Assembly (NCBI GenBank): GCA_937944405.1
Contig: CALDYR010000002.1
Location: 33,116-97,115, forward strand
Length of the DNA stretch: 64,000 nt
Source of the DNA: an uncultured Pirellulaceae bacterium
GTDB lineage: Bacteria > Planctomycetota > Planctomycetia > Pirellulales > Pirellulaceae
Direction of reading: 5' to 3'
Part shown: in pieces, positions 56,871-64,000 of the stretch
How the letters are laid out: every line of letters begins with the position of its first letter
Numbering within the stretch: the first letter of the stretch is position 1
Notes under the pieces: model-generated
Databases searched by the model: none
What the model was told of the DNA's origin: nothing
The model's input: the letters and a program-made list of their open reading frames with translations, nothing else
Program-made: the position numbers and the translations under genes

Positions 56871-57803
56871 CTAATGTTCTGTGATTCTTGCGAAACATTC
56901 TTGAACCGTCTGGGATTTAGTGACGTCCAACCGTAACCCGCCATTAACCTGGTCAAAGGATTTTCTTTTTCCGACGACGCTCATAAGCCATTTCAGGAGT
57001 GTTTGCGGAAAAGGGATATGGCAAACACTACGACCGGATAGCGCGGCGATTTGGTTGATTATGTTAGGAACGGAATAGAGCTTCTCTTCTCCGACCAGAT
57101 AAACGCCATTTTCGACTGGGTGAAGCACAACGGCAGCAGCGATAAAATCTACCAGTGTTTCGGTGAACACGATGGGGTAAGGCTTCGCGATGGATCCAAA
57201 GGGAGAAAATCCCGTTTTTGCACAGAGGTTGGCCATCGCATAAAAGGTGCCTTTAGCCCCAGTGCCCACAACCATGGGCGGCCGGATAATAACAAAGTTC
57301 ATACTGGTGCCAGTTGCAGCATTTTCTACCGCTTTCTCACCTGCGAGTTTGGATCGCGCATAGCTCGACGTTGGTGACGTGGCGCTCTCTGGGCTGAGCA
57401 ACCGGTCGTCGTTTTCTTCGCCAAAGACCGAAAGTGAACTCAAGTAGATGAACTGACGCACTCCCCGAGCTACCGCCGCTTGGGCTAATCGCGCGGTTAC
57501 GGTGCCGTTGACTTTCAGCATGACTGCCCCAGGATCTTCTGCACTTTCCGGTGGAGAAATAATTCCCGCTACGTGGACAACGGTGTCTACATTTTCTAGT
57601 TCGCTGTCCCAGTCGGTTTCCAGATAATCCGCTGCGCCTAAGATTCGATAGCTTTCATCGATTGGTAGAACATCTGGATTTCTGACGACAGCGATGAGCT
57701 GAACCCCAGCCTGTTTTGCCAGACGATGCCGCAATTTTTCACCAATGAACCCATTGGCGCCCGTAAGTAAGACGGTCTTCGAATTCGAGATGGGGTTTGC
57801 CAT
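56871..57803 (-). CDS. NAD-dependent epimerase/dehydratase
   Basis: 310 residues from the ATG at 57803; an upstream ATG at 57818 adds five residues. SDR-extended family: VLLTGANGFIGEKL (NAD motif), DTVVHVAGIISPPES, SSLSVFGEENDDR, and the catalytic YARSKLAGEKAVEN (YxxxK). It is similar to UDP-sugar epimerases of O-antigen loci. It is the last minus-strand gene of the polysaccharide cluster, 37 nt after a glycosyltransferase gene, so it probably makes or modifies a nucleotide sugar for that cluster. Confidence 0.85.
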   Translation of the reverse strand: MANPISNSKTVLLTGANGFIGEKLRHRLAKQAGVQLIAVVRNPDVLPIDESYRILGAADYLETDWDSELENVDTVVHVAGIISPPESAEDPGAVMLKVNGTVTARLAQAAVARGVRQFIYLSSLSVFGEENDDRLLSPESATSPTSSYARSKLAGEKAVENAATGTSMNFVIIRPPMVVGTGAKGTFYAMANLCAKTGFSPFGSIAKPYPIVFTETLVDFIAAAVVLHPVENGVYLVGEEKLYSVPNIINQIAALSGRSVCHIPFPQTLLKWLMSVVGKRKSFDQVNGGLRLDVTKSQTVQECFARITEH

Positions 57804-57840
57804 GTGTGATCCAATCATAATGCGACGCGATAACGGAAAA

Positions 57841-58980
57841 TCAATTATCGTCAGTTAGCTGATGGTGGGCTCGCATAAAGGCCTCAACCAAGTGAGCCTG
57901 CGAGAATTCGTTGCGGACTCGTTGGTAGGCATTATTCCCAAGTTTCTTCCGTAAACTTTCGTCATTGGCTAAACGGACAATCTGACTGGCTAGTTCTTGC
58001 GTGTTGCCAACCTCAAATAAAACCCCCGTTTGGTTATCGACGATCGCATCTTGTAGGCCGTAAATGTTTGAACCGATGGCTGGCACCTTCGCACAAGCAG
58101 ATTCGAGGACCACATTTCCGAAACCTTCCATGTAGGAAGGCACACAGAAAATTTCAGCGGCGGAGTATTGTTCCGCAGGACGCGGCGTGGACGACCATTG
58201 TGTCCTGACGAAATCCCGGAGTCCGCTGCTTTCGATTTTTTTCACTACCGCTGCCCGGTCGCCATCGTCCGGACCAATGATCAACAACCGGAGGTTCTCG
58301 TTTTGCTGGAAAGCAATCTTAAACGCATCAACTAGATCACCAACGCCTTTGACAGAGGATATCCGGCCCAGAAAAAACACCAGAATCTGGGAGTCTTGGA
58401 TACCGAACTGCTTGCGCACTTTTTCACGTTTTTCTTGTGAGAACAAAAATTGGTCAATCACAACTCCTGAAACAGACCCAGAGCCCAAGATGACAGCTTT
58501 GGAGCGATTTAGCACTCTTTGTTTGATCAAGAATTCGGCCTGCGAGCGACTGTCAACGTAGGCTTTTGTGACGAGCTTACAGATCAACGTGTCAAACTTT
58601 TTCAACATAAGTCTGCTCAGACCACGACGAGTCTTCCACGTCTGACCGGTAACGAAGTGGACTCGTTGTTTAATTCCAGCAAGCTTTGCGGCTATCTGGG
58701 CAATCAAGCCGCCTTTGGGGCTAATGGAATATACGACGTCAAAACGATGCTTTCGCATGTGCCGCGTTAAAAAAAGCAACTGTCTGAAATCGCCGGCCGG
58801 ACTGGGGCGCCGACTAAGACTGATGGTTTGCTGTTGGATTCCGGGCAGGCCCCGGTAATCGCCAATTTCTCCTCCAGTGAGCACGTGCAGGTCGTGACCT
58901 TGGTTATGCAACGCTGCGATGTAGGGGCCCACAAAATGCTCGACGGCGTACTCGGTAGCGCTTAAAAAAAGAATTTTCAT
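57841..58980 (-). CDS. GT4 glycosyltransferase
   Basis: 379 residues from the ATG at 58980; the reading frame stays open further upstream, but family sequence begins at KILFLSATEYAVEHF. GT-B fold: an N-terminal acceptor-binding half, then donor-binding GRISSVKGVGDLVDAFK and LLIIGPDDGDR, and the EX7E motif in SYMEGFGNVVLESACAKVPA. Closest in feel to bacillosamine/GalNAc-type transferases, but the sugar cannot be named. It is within a minus-strand run rmlB-rmlA-GT4-epimerase. Confidence 0.88.
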   Translation of the reverse strand: MKILFLSATEYAVEHFVGPYIAALHNQGHDLHVLTGGEIGDYRGLPGIQQQTISLSRRPSPAGDFRQLLFLTRHMRKHRFDVVYSISPKGGLIAQIAAKLAGIKQRVHFVTGQTWKTRRGLSRLMLKKFDTLICKLVTKAYVDSRSQAEFLIKQRVLNRSKAVILGSGSVSGVVIDQFLFSQEKREKVRKQFGIQDSQILVFFLGRISSVKGVGDLVDAFKIAFQQNENLRLLIIGPDDGDRAAVVKKIESSGLRDFVRTQWSSTPRPAEQYSAAEIFCVPSYMEGFGNVVLESACAKVPAIGSNIYGLQDAIVDNQTGVLFEVGNTQELASQIVRLANDESLRKKLGNNAYQRVRNEFSQAHLVEAFMRAHHQLTDDN

Positions 58981-59150
58981 GATTTCTTGAGTTACTTCCA
59001 GCCTTGGTAGCATTAGGTTCGCCCCAAGCTTACCGATTTGGTTGGAAATAGCAAAATTTCTAGTCTTGTCGTTAAAACATGGGCGGCCCCACTTCACGAA
59101 CCCCGCTCCAAAGATAAACCGTTTACCAGACGCCGCAGGTTGCGATAGCG

Positions 59151-60032
59151 TTATTTGTTTTTTGGGGGTTCGCGTATCAAACGTTTCAGGTACTCGCCGT
59201 AGTCACTGTTTTGAAAATGGTCGGCGCGCTGTTGTAGTTGCTCACACGAGATCCACTTTCGCCAATAAGCAATCTCTTCGGGACAAGCCACCTTGAGCCC
59301 GGTTCTTTTTTCAATCGCTCCGACAAAGCTGCTGGCGTCAAGTAGATTATCGTGGGTTCCAGTATCTAGCCATGCAGTCCCGCGCCCGAAGACCTCAACA
59401 TGGAGTGATCCTTCGTCAAGATAGACGCGGTTGAGATCCGTTATTTCAAGCTCCCCTCGCGCAGATGGCTTTAGAAGTTTCGCAAATTCGCAGACGCGCT
59501 CGTCATAGAAATACAGGCCGGGTACTGCAAAATTCGATTTTGGTTCAACGGGCTTTTCTTCCAACGAAATCGCGTTGCCGTATTCGTCGAATGAAACAAC
59601 GCCGTAAGCGGTTGGGTCTCGAACTTCATATGCGAAAATTCTGGCTCCGTGCTCAATGGCGGCGGACTCCTCCATCATTTGAATCAAGCCCTGTCCGTAA
59701 AAAAGATTATCGCCCAAAATCAGACAACTCGGTTCGCCTGCGATGAAATCGGCCCCCAATGTAAAAGCTTGTGCGAGACCTGCCGGATGGGGCTGGACCT
59801 TGTACTCAATTTGCGTTCCCCATTGACTGCCGTCTCCCAACAATGTCCTGAATAGAGGCGTATGCTGAGGCGTTGAAATGATTAAAACTTCTCGTATCCC
59901 ACCCAACATCAATGTCGAAAGAGGATAATAGATCAACGGCTTGTCGTAGACCGGTAGCAACTGTTTGCTGATCGCGGTAGTGAGCGGCGCAAGCCGACTG
60001 CCGCTTCCACCGGCCAAAATAATGCCTTTCAT
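59151..60032 (-). CDS. rmlA: Glucose-1-phosphate thymidylyltransferase
   Basis: Makes dTDP-glucose from glucose 1-phosphate and dTTP, the first step of dTDP-rhamnose synthesis. The 293-residue protein has the nucleotide-binding [20 protein letters not shown] and [31 protein letters not shown], and [15 protein letters not shown], as in RmlA. It lies 18 nt downstream of rmlB. rmlC and rmlD are not in the window, so the end product may be another dTDP-deoxysugar. Confidence 0.95.
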   Translation of the reverse strand: MKGIILAGGSGSRLAPLTTAISKQLLPVYDKPLIYYPLSTLMLGGIREVLIISTPQHTPLFRTLLGDGSQWGTQIEYKVQPHPAGLAQAFTLGADFIAGEPSCLILGDNLFYGQGLIQMMEESAAIEHGARIFAYEVRDPTAYGVVSFDEYGNAISLEEKPVEPKSNFAVPGLYFYDERVCEFAKLLKPSARGELEITDLNRVYLDEGSLHVEVFGRGTAWLDTGTHDNLLDASSFVGAIEKRTGLKVACPEEIAYWRKWISCEQLQQRADHFQNSDYGEYLKRLIREPPKNK

Positions 60033-60050
60033 GTGTTTTCGCTTTCTCGT

Positions 60051-61097
60051 TCAGATGCCCAGACGCTCGAGCTTGTAGGTGCCGTTGAGGATGTCTTGCC
60101 ACCAAAATTCGTTGTCTAAGTACCATTGGATAGTTTTTTTAAGGCTGATTTCCAACGGATGCTGAGGGTACCAATTTAGTTCGTGTTTGATTTTGGTCGA
60201 GTCAATCGCGTAGCGAAAATCATGACCTGGACGATCCGACACGTAGGTAATCAAGTCCGCGTAGTTCCCCGATTTCCGAGGACGCAACTCATCCATGATC
60301 CTACAAATAGCTTTTACAATATCAATGTTTTTACGCTCGCTGTTGCCGCCGATGTTATAGGTTTCACCCGGGATGCCGGTGTCCAACACCACGGTCAAAG
60401 CACTAACATGATCTTCAACGTAAAGCCAATCCCGCACGTTGAGCCCTTTGCCATAGACAGGCAAAGCCTCTTCCCTAAGACATTTGATGATCATGACCGG
60501 CAAAAGTTTTTCCGGAAATTGATAAGGACCATAGTTATTTGAGCAGTTCGTGACGATCACGGGCAGCCCGTAAGTTGTTTTCCATGCCCGCGCTAAATGA
60601 TCCGAAGCAGCCTTGGTCGCGGAGTAGGGCGAATGTGGGTCGTAGGCGGTAGATTCGGTAAACAAACCTGTTTCCCCCAAGGATCCGTAGACTTCATCCG
60701 TGGACACGTGCAGAAAGCGAAATGCTTCTTGCTCCCGAGCGGAAAGTTGTTTGCAATGCGTCGATGCTGCGTTGAGCAAATTGAAGGTGCCAATGATGTT
60801 GGTTTGTATAAATTCAGCGGGGCCATCTATGGAGCGATCAACGTGTGACTCAGCAGCCAAATGAGCAATCGCGTCTGGCCTGACCTCCGCGATAACCGCG
60901 TTGACGGCGACTGCGTCAGCGATATCAGCTTGGATAAATTTGTACCGCTTGGAATCAGAAATGTCGCGCAGTGATTTCGCATTTCCGGCGTAGGTAAGCT
61001 TATCAAAGTTAATCACCGAATGATCAGTGTGCTTGAGAAGGTGCTTGACGAAATTAGCGCCAATGAATCCGCAGCCACCGGTAACTAAAATTTTCAC
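60051..61097 (-). CDS. rmlB: dTDP-glucose 4,6-dehydratase
   Basis: Converts dTDP-glucose to dTDP-4-keto-6-deoxyglucose. 348 residues from a GTG start at 61097, with AAGGA upstream. The motifs are [49 protein letters not shown] (catalytic Asp-Glu pair after Thr) and [15 protein letters not shown] (YxxxK). It shares an operon with rmlA, the GT4 and the epimerase. Confidence 0.96.
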   Translation of the reverse strand: MKILVTGGCGFIGANFVKHLLKHTDHSVINFDKLTYAGNAKSLRDISDSKRYKFIQADIADAVAVNAVIAEVRPDAIAHLAAESHVDRSIDGPAEFIQTNIIGTFNLLNAASTHCKQLSAREQEAFRFLHVSTDEVYGSLGETGLFTESTAYDPHSPYSATKAASDHLARAWKTTYGLPVIVTNCSNNYGPYQFPEKLLPVMIIKCLREEALPVYGKGLNVRDWLYVEDHVSALTVVLDTGIPGETYNIGGNSERKNIDIVKAICRIMDELRPRKSGNYADLITYVSDRPGHDFRYAIDSTKIKHELNWYPQHPLEISLKKTIQWYLDNEFWWQDILNGTYKLERLGI

Positions 61098-61678
61098 GCT
61101 ATGTTTTCCTTGATCTCATTGTTGGCTACGACGTAAAAGCGAGTCTGCTGATACGGTAAATAACAAGTAACAGCGTCTATTACGCTGGGTCTTATAGTAT
61201 TCACAAAGCTTCATATCGCTACCTGTTGCCTGATCAAAATTAACTTGGTGGACACTTAAGTCGGATTCTTTGCTTTTAATCTCCACAACTCCTACCAAGC
61301 GATTCGACCGTCAAATTAACCAAACTGTTCACAGTGGTTGATTTGTAGCCTTCAGGGCGAAAGGTTAAATTTTTGGAACATTTCTTTTTTTCGTCAGATT
61401 TGTATTTCACAAATACCAATTAACATAACGCTGGTGTCAGTTTGCTGGTTTAAAGCGGCCACGAATTTGCGGGGTTTTGCAGCCACCCGAACTGACGCAA
61501 CTTTTTTTCGAATGCCCCGCGCCCGCCATAGGGGGCGTTTGAAAAAGAAGTTACAACACTTACGTCAAATCAGGTGGCCGGTTTGACCCGCGCCCTGACA
61601 CGCTGGATTCCAACAGAATCCCTGAAGAGTTCCTGAACGCGTCTGACGAATCACTTCTCCCCTCTCCCAACACTTTCC
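61098..61678. other. Divergent intergenic region of the polysaccharide locus
   Basis: 581 bp between rmlB and the plus-strand glycosyltransferase gene. It is A/T-rich in the first half and likely carries both promoters. A 60-codon open frame at 61116-61298 is not supported. Confidence 0.45.
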
Positions 61679-62875
61679 ATGAACCAAAATTTATTATCGG
61701 AGTCGAGAGCTTCGGAAGATCCATTGGCAACGGGAAGTGCAAACAGAGCACCCATTGAGGTACTGGTCGTGATCGGAAGATTCCTGGTCAACTCTGGCGG
61801 TGCCCAACGCGTGATCGCGAATCAAATCCAAAACAGTGTTGACCCCAAAACGCATTACACCGTTTGCAATCTGTTTGGCAAAGGAACCCTTGGAACAGAA
61901 TTGCCCTCGGGTGTGAAGGTGATCGAACTCAACGCCACTGGGCCGCTAGATGTCCGCATCCTCAAAAGATTGAGACGTATTATCGATGAGCATTCGATCG
62001 ACGTAATTCATACTCAGTCGTTCATCGCTGGTTTCTGGGGCCGATTAGCCAGTGTGAGCAAAGCCGTTTCAGTCGTCAGCACCGAACAAAATTCCCACCA
62101 ACATTATCGTAACCTAACCGGGCTGTTAAACGGAATTACTCTTCCACTGGCCGATGAGATAACTTGCGTTTCTCAAGCAACACGAAACAGTTTTTTCACT
62201 TGGGAAAAATGGCTGTTGCGGAAACGCAGTATTTCTGTGATTCACAACGCAGTGAAATTTTCACACTACGCAGATATACCAAGAGACGGTGCGGACGAAC
62301 TGCGGAAAGAAATAGGCGTAGGGCAGGATGATCTGTTGTTGGGCAACGTTGCCAGAATGGATACACAAAAAAACCAGCACCACCTAATTCGTGAGTTTGC
62401 AAAAATTGCCGCAAAATTCCCGACTGCCAAATTATTGATCATTGGGCGCGGTCACCTAGGACCATCACTACAGCAACTCATTGACGCGCTGGGCGTTTCT
62501 GATCAGGTAAAATTGATTGGACCACGGTCCGACATGGATGACGTCTACCGAATGCTGGATGTGTTTGTCTTGCCCTCTTTATTTGAAGGATTTAGTTTGG
62601 CGTTGTTAGAGGGGATGTCAGTAGGACTCCCTATTGTTTGCTCTAACATACCTCAAATAACAGAAGCAACCGGTGAAGATGCCATCGCGGTGAATCCTAG
62701 AACGCCGGAGAAGTTGTCTGCTGCCTTAACCCAAATAATTTCTCAACCCGCGGAAAGAGAAAAATTAGGGCAACGCGTCAAATTACGGGCTGAAAAAATG
62801 TTTGATGCGTCTATGTTGGCCATGAAGTACGAGGCGCTTTACCGACAATTAGTTTCTCGCAACCAAAACCGTTAG
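61679..62875 (+). CDS. GT4 glycosyltransferase
   Basis: A 398-residue transferase of GT-B fold. The N-terminal domain has VVIGRFLVNSGGAQRVIANQ, typical of GT4 proteins with a Gly-rich loop binding the acceptor or phosphate. The donor domain has LGNVARMDTQKNQHHLIREF, LLIIGRGHLGPSLQQLI, and EX7E in SLFEGFSLALLEGMSVGLPI. It starts a plus-strand run followed by a methyltransferase and a flippase, so it builds the same polysaccharide. Confidence 0.9.
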   Translation: MNQNLLSESRASEDPLATGSANRAPIEVLVVIGRFLVNSGGAQRVIANQIQNSVDPKTHYTVCNLFGKGTLGTELPSGVKVIELNATGPLDVRILKRLRRIIDEHSIDVIHTQSFIAGFWGRLASVSKAVSVVSTEQNSHQHYRNLTGLLNGITLPLADEITCVSQATRNSFFTWEKWLLRKRSISVIHNAVKFSHYADIPRDGADELRKEIGVGQDDLLLGNVARMDTQKNQHHLIREFAKIAAKFPTAKLLIIGRGHLGPSLQQLIDALGVSDQVKLIGPRSDMDDVYRMLDVFVLPSLFEGFSLALLEGMSVGLPIVCSNIPQITEATGEDAIAVNPRTPEKLSAALTQIISQPAEREKLGQRVKLRAEKMFDASMLAMKYEALYRQLVSRNQNR

Positions 62876-62946
62876 CACGCCCAACTTCCGCAGAGCGGTG
62901 GAACCAAACCTAAATCCAAGTCAGCACCTTTAAACCGAGCACGTGA

Positions 62947-63648
62947 ATGTCTATCAACCAAAACAATTCAATCGCCGAAACCGATCCAGGAGTTGGCTAC
63001 GAAGAAGAATACCACCAACAAGTCTATGGGTGGATTCACGATGACAAAAAATACAGCCGAAAATCTAAGTTGTTAGCCGAACGGTTTTACCCTTTCTTAA
63101 ACTCAACCGATGAGGTTTTTGAGTATGGGTTGGGTTTGGGCATTAACTTGTATGCACTACCCGTTGCAAAAAAGGAGGGCTATGACATCTCCGAATATGC
63201 AAGGAAATTTAGTAATGGCAAAGGAATAAAAACCTACGCAACTGAGGCTGATGTTCCGAAGCATGCTTACGACTACGTGATATCTTCGCATTGTCTTGAG
63301 CACATGGATAACCCAACTGGGAACCTACGTTTTCTCCAGTCGCTGCTCAAGCCAACGGGGAAACTGGTGTTGATTTTACCCGTCGAAAGGCGATATATCC
63401 CCAATTCTGTTGAGAAAATGGATGTGCACCAGCATCTTTTTGGATGGACTTTCCGGACGGCTGATAATTTACTGACACACTGTGGCTATCAGGTTTTGGA
63501 AAACAGGTATATTTCTGCGGGTTTCCGTCCCTATTCTTTGTTGCGATCACGGAGTAAGTTTCTGTTCGAGGCGTACATGAAGCTAGAGTCGCTTCTCCGC
63601 CCACTGCATAAAAGACACATGCAAATCATTGCCCAGAAAAAAGCGTAA
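62947..63648 (+). CDS. Class I SAM-dependent methyltransferase
   Basis: A 233-residue protein of the Methyltransf_11-like type. The SAM-binding region is VFEYGLGLGINLYALP, a variant of ExGxGxG. The later motifs are DYVISSHCLEHMDNP and LKPTGKLVLILPVERRY; HQHLFGWTFRTADNLL follows. It may methylate a sugar or lipid carrier in the polysaccharide pathway, given its position 71 nt after a glycosyltransferase and before the flippase. A capping or modification role is inference. Confidence 0.8.
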   Translation: MSINQNNSIAETDPGVGYEEEYHQQVYGWIHDDKKYSRKSKLLAERFYPFLNSTDEVFEYGLGLGINLYALPVAKKEGYDISEYARKFSNGKGIKTYATEADVPKHAYDYVISSHCLEHMDNPTGNLRFLQSLLKPTGKLVLILPVERRYIPNSVEKMDVHQHLFGWTFRTADNLLTHCGYQVLENRYISAGFRPYSLLRSRSKFLFEAYMKLESLLRPLHKRHMQIIAQKKA

Positions 63649-63753
63649 GGCGAAAAAATGCTCTAATGAGCATTTCCTCCTGTCTTGCCGGGACCTCCTT
63701 GTCGTAACCGCCAACCACAAACCAGCAGCCCCCTCAAAACTCCTGGATTTAAA

Positions 63754-64000
63754 TTGAGCTACCTCTTAAAGCTCTTACTCCTCTCAGGCCCTGTAAAACT
63801 TCTAAGCGCGTCCGGCACAATGCTTCTTAGTATTGTGCTCGCACGCACACTCTCCCAAGAAGATTTTGGACGGTACTCGTTTTGCATGTTTTTTCTGATG
63901 TTGTTTTCGATGCTGACCCGTCACGGATTGGAATCAGTGTTGCTTCGTTACGGCGGAGCGGCTTGGCATAAACAAGATTTGAAACGATTTCGTGGGTACG
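63754..64000 (+). CDS. Wzx-type polysaccharide flippase, 5' end (runs off window)
   Basis: The frame from a TTG at 63754 reads LSYLLKLLLLSGPVKLLSAS, then TMLLSIVLARTLSQEDFGRY, a pattern seen at the start of Wzx/MATE-like O-unit flippases. Hydrophobic segments and Arg in the AR-L-x-x-E-FG motif support this. The start is uncertain: no ATG is available before 63820. The rest lies beyond the window. It completes the polysaccharide export theme. Confidence 0.75.
   Translation, partial: MSYLLKLLLLSGPVKLLSASGTMLLSIVLARTLSQEDFGRYSFCMFFLMLFSMLTRHGLESVLLRYGGAAWHKQDLKRFRGY

Noticed and set aside
61116..61298. 60-codon frame between rmlB and the GT4 gene
   Set aside because: Too short, no motif, and lies in the probable promoter region.
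1..64000. CRISPR array, prophage or toxin-antitoxin module
   Set aside because: No regularly spaced repeats, phage structural genes or paired toxin-antitoxin signatures were found.

Overview
The window looks like chromosomal DNA of a planctomycete, probably of the Pirellulales / Rhodopirellula type. The evidence is a run of lineage-typical genes: a PSCyt1-DUF1549-DUF1553 protein followed by a DUF1501 protein and next to a sulfatase, a TraR/DksA zinc-finger gene joined to lspA and a hisN-type phosphatase, ECF sigma factors with small CxxC partners, many secreted proteins of unknown function, and moderate GC. No host can be named from the sequence alone. All calls come from reading motifs and gene order; no database search was run.

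Layout. 1-2.5 kb: the end of a PfkB sugar kinase, a gutted NtrC-type activator and a secreted protein. 2.9-7.4 kb: a decay zone next to a tRNA-Asn gene. It holds two relics of one group II intron type, each directly behind a terminator-like hairpin, a truncated IS66-type element, pieces of IS5- and IS1380-type transposases, a broken lgt, and one intact secreted beta-helix gene. 7.5-14.5 kb: rnr, a DUF218 gene and a compact methionine-salvage operon (mtnB-mtnD-mtnC). 14.7-22.7 kb: a halogenase-like flavoprotein, a large PD40-PA-M28-PDZ peptidase and an AI-2E family permease. 22.8-28.6 kb: housekeeping enzymes (RluA-type pseudouridine synthase, two inositol-monophosphatase family enzymes, dapB, a DksA-like protein, lspA). 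28.7-33.2 kb: secreted Cys-rich protein, tandem AP2-like protein, ECF sigma plus CxxC partner, fatty acid desaturase. 33.4-44.6 kb: a two-component system, glnS and gltX, a Lys-rich membrane protein, a PAS-GGDEF diguanylate cyclase and sodA. 45.1-55.1 kb: a LTxxQ-like periplasmic protein, PhoD-like phosphatase, sulfatase, PSCyt1/DUF1549/DUF1553 and DUF1501 proteins, suited to breaking down sulfated or phosphorylated organic matter. 55.1-64 kb: a mercuric-reductase-like flavoprotein and then a surface-polysaccharide locus (epimerase, two GT4 glycosyltransferases, rmlA, rmlB, methyltransferase, flippase running off the end).

Most of the window is ordinary. The strongest candidate for something under-described is the pair of group II intron relics that both sit behind terminator hairpins. 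Other points of interest are the in-frame gutted sigma-54 activator, the tandem AP2-like protein, an insertion right after the KMSKS loop of GltX, and the halogenase-like enzyme that keeps a WxWxIP motif. I saw no CRISPR array, prophage or complete defence system.
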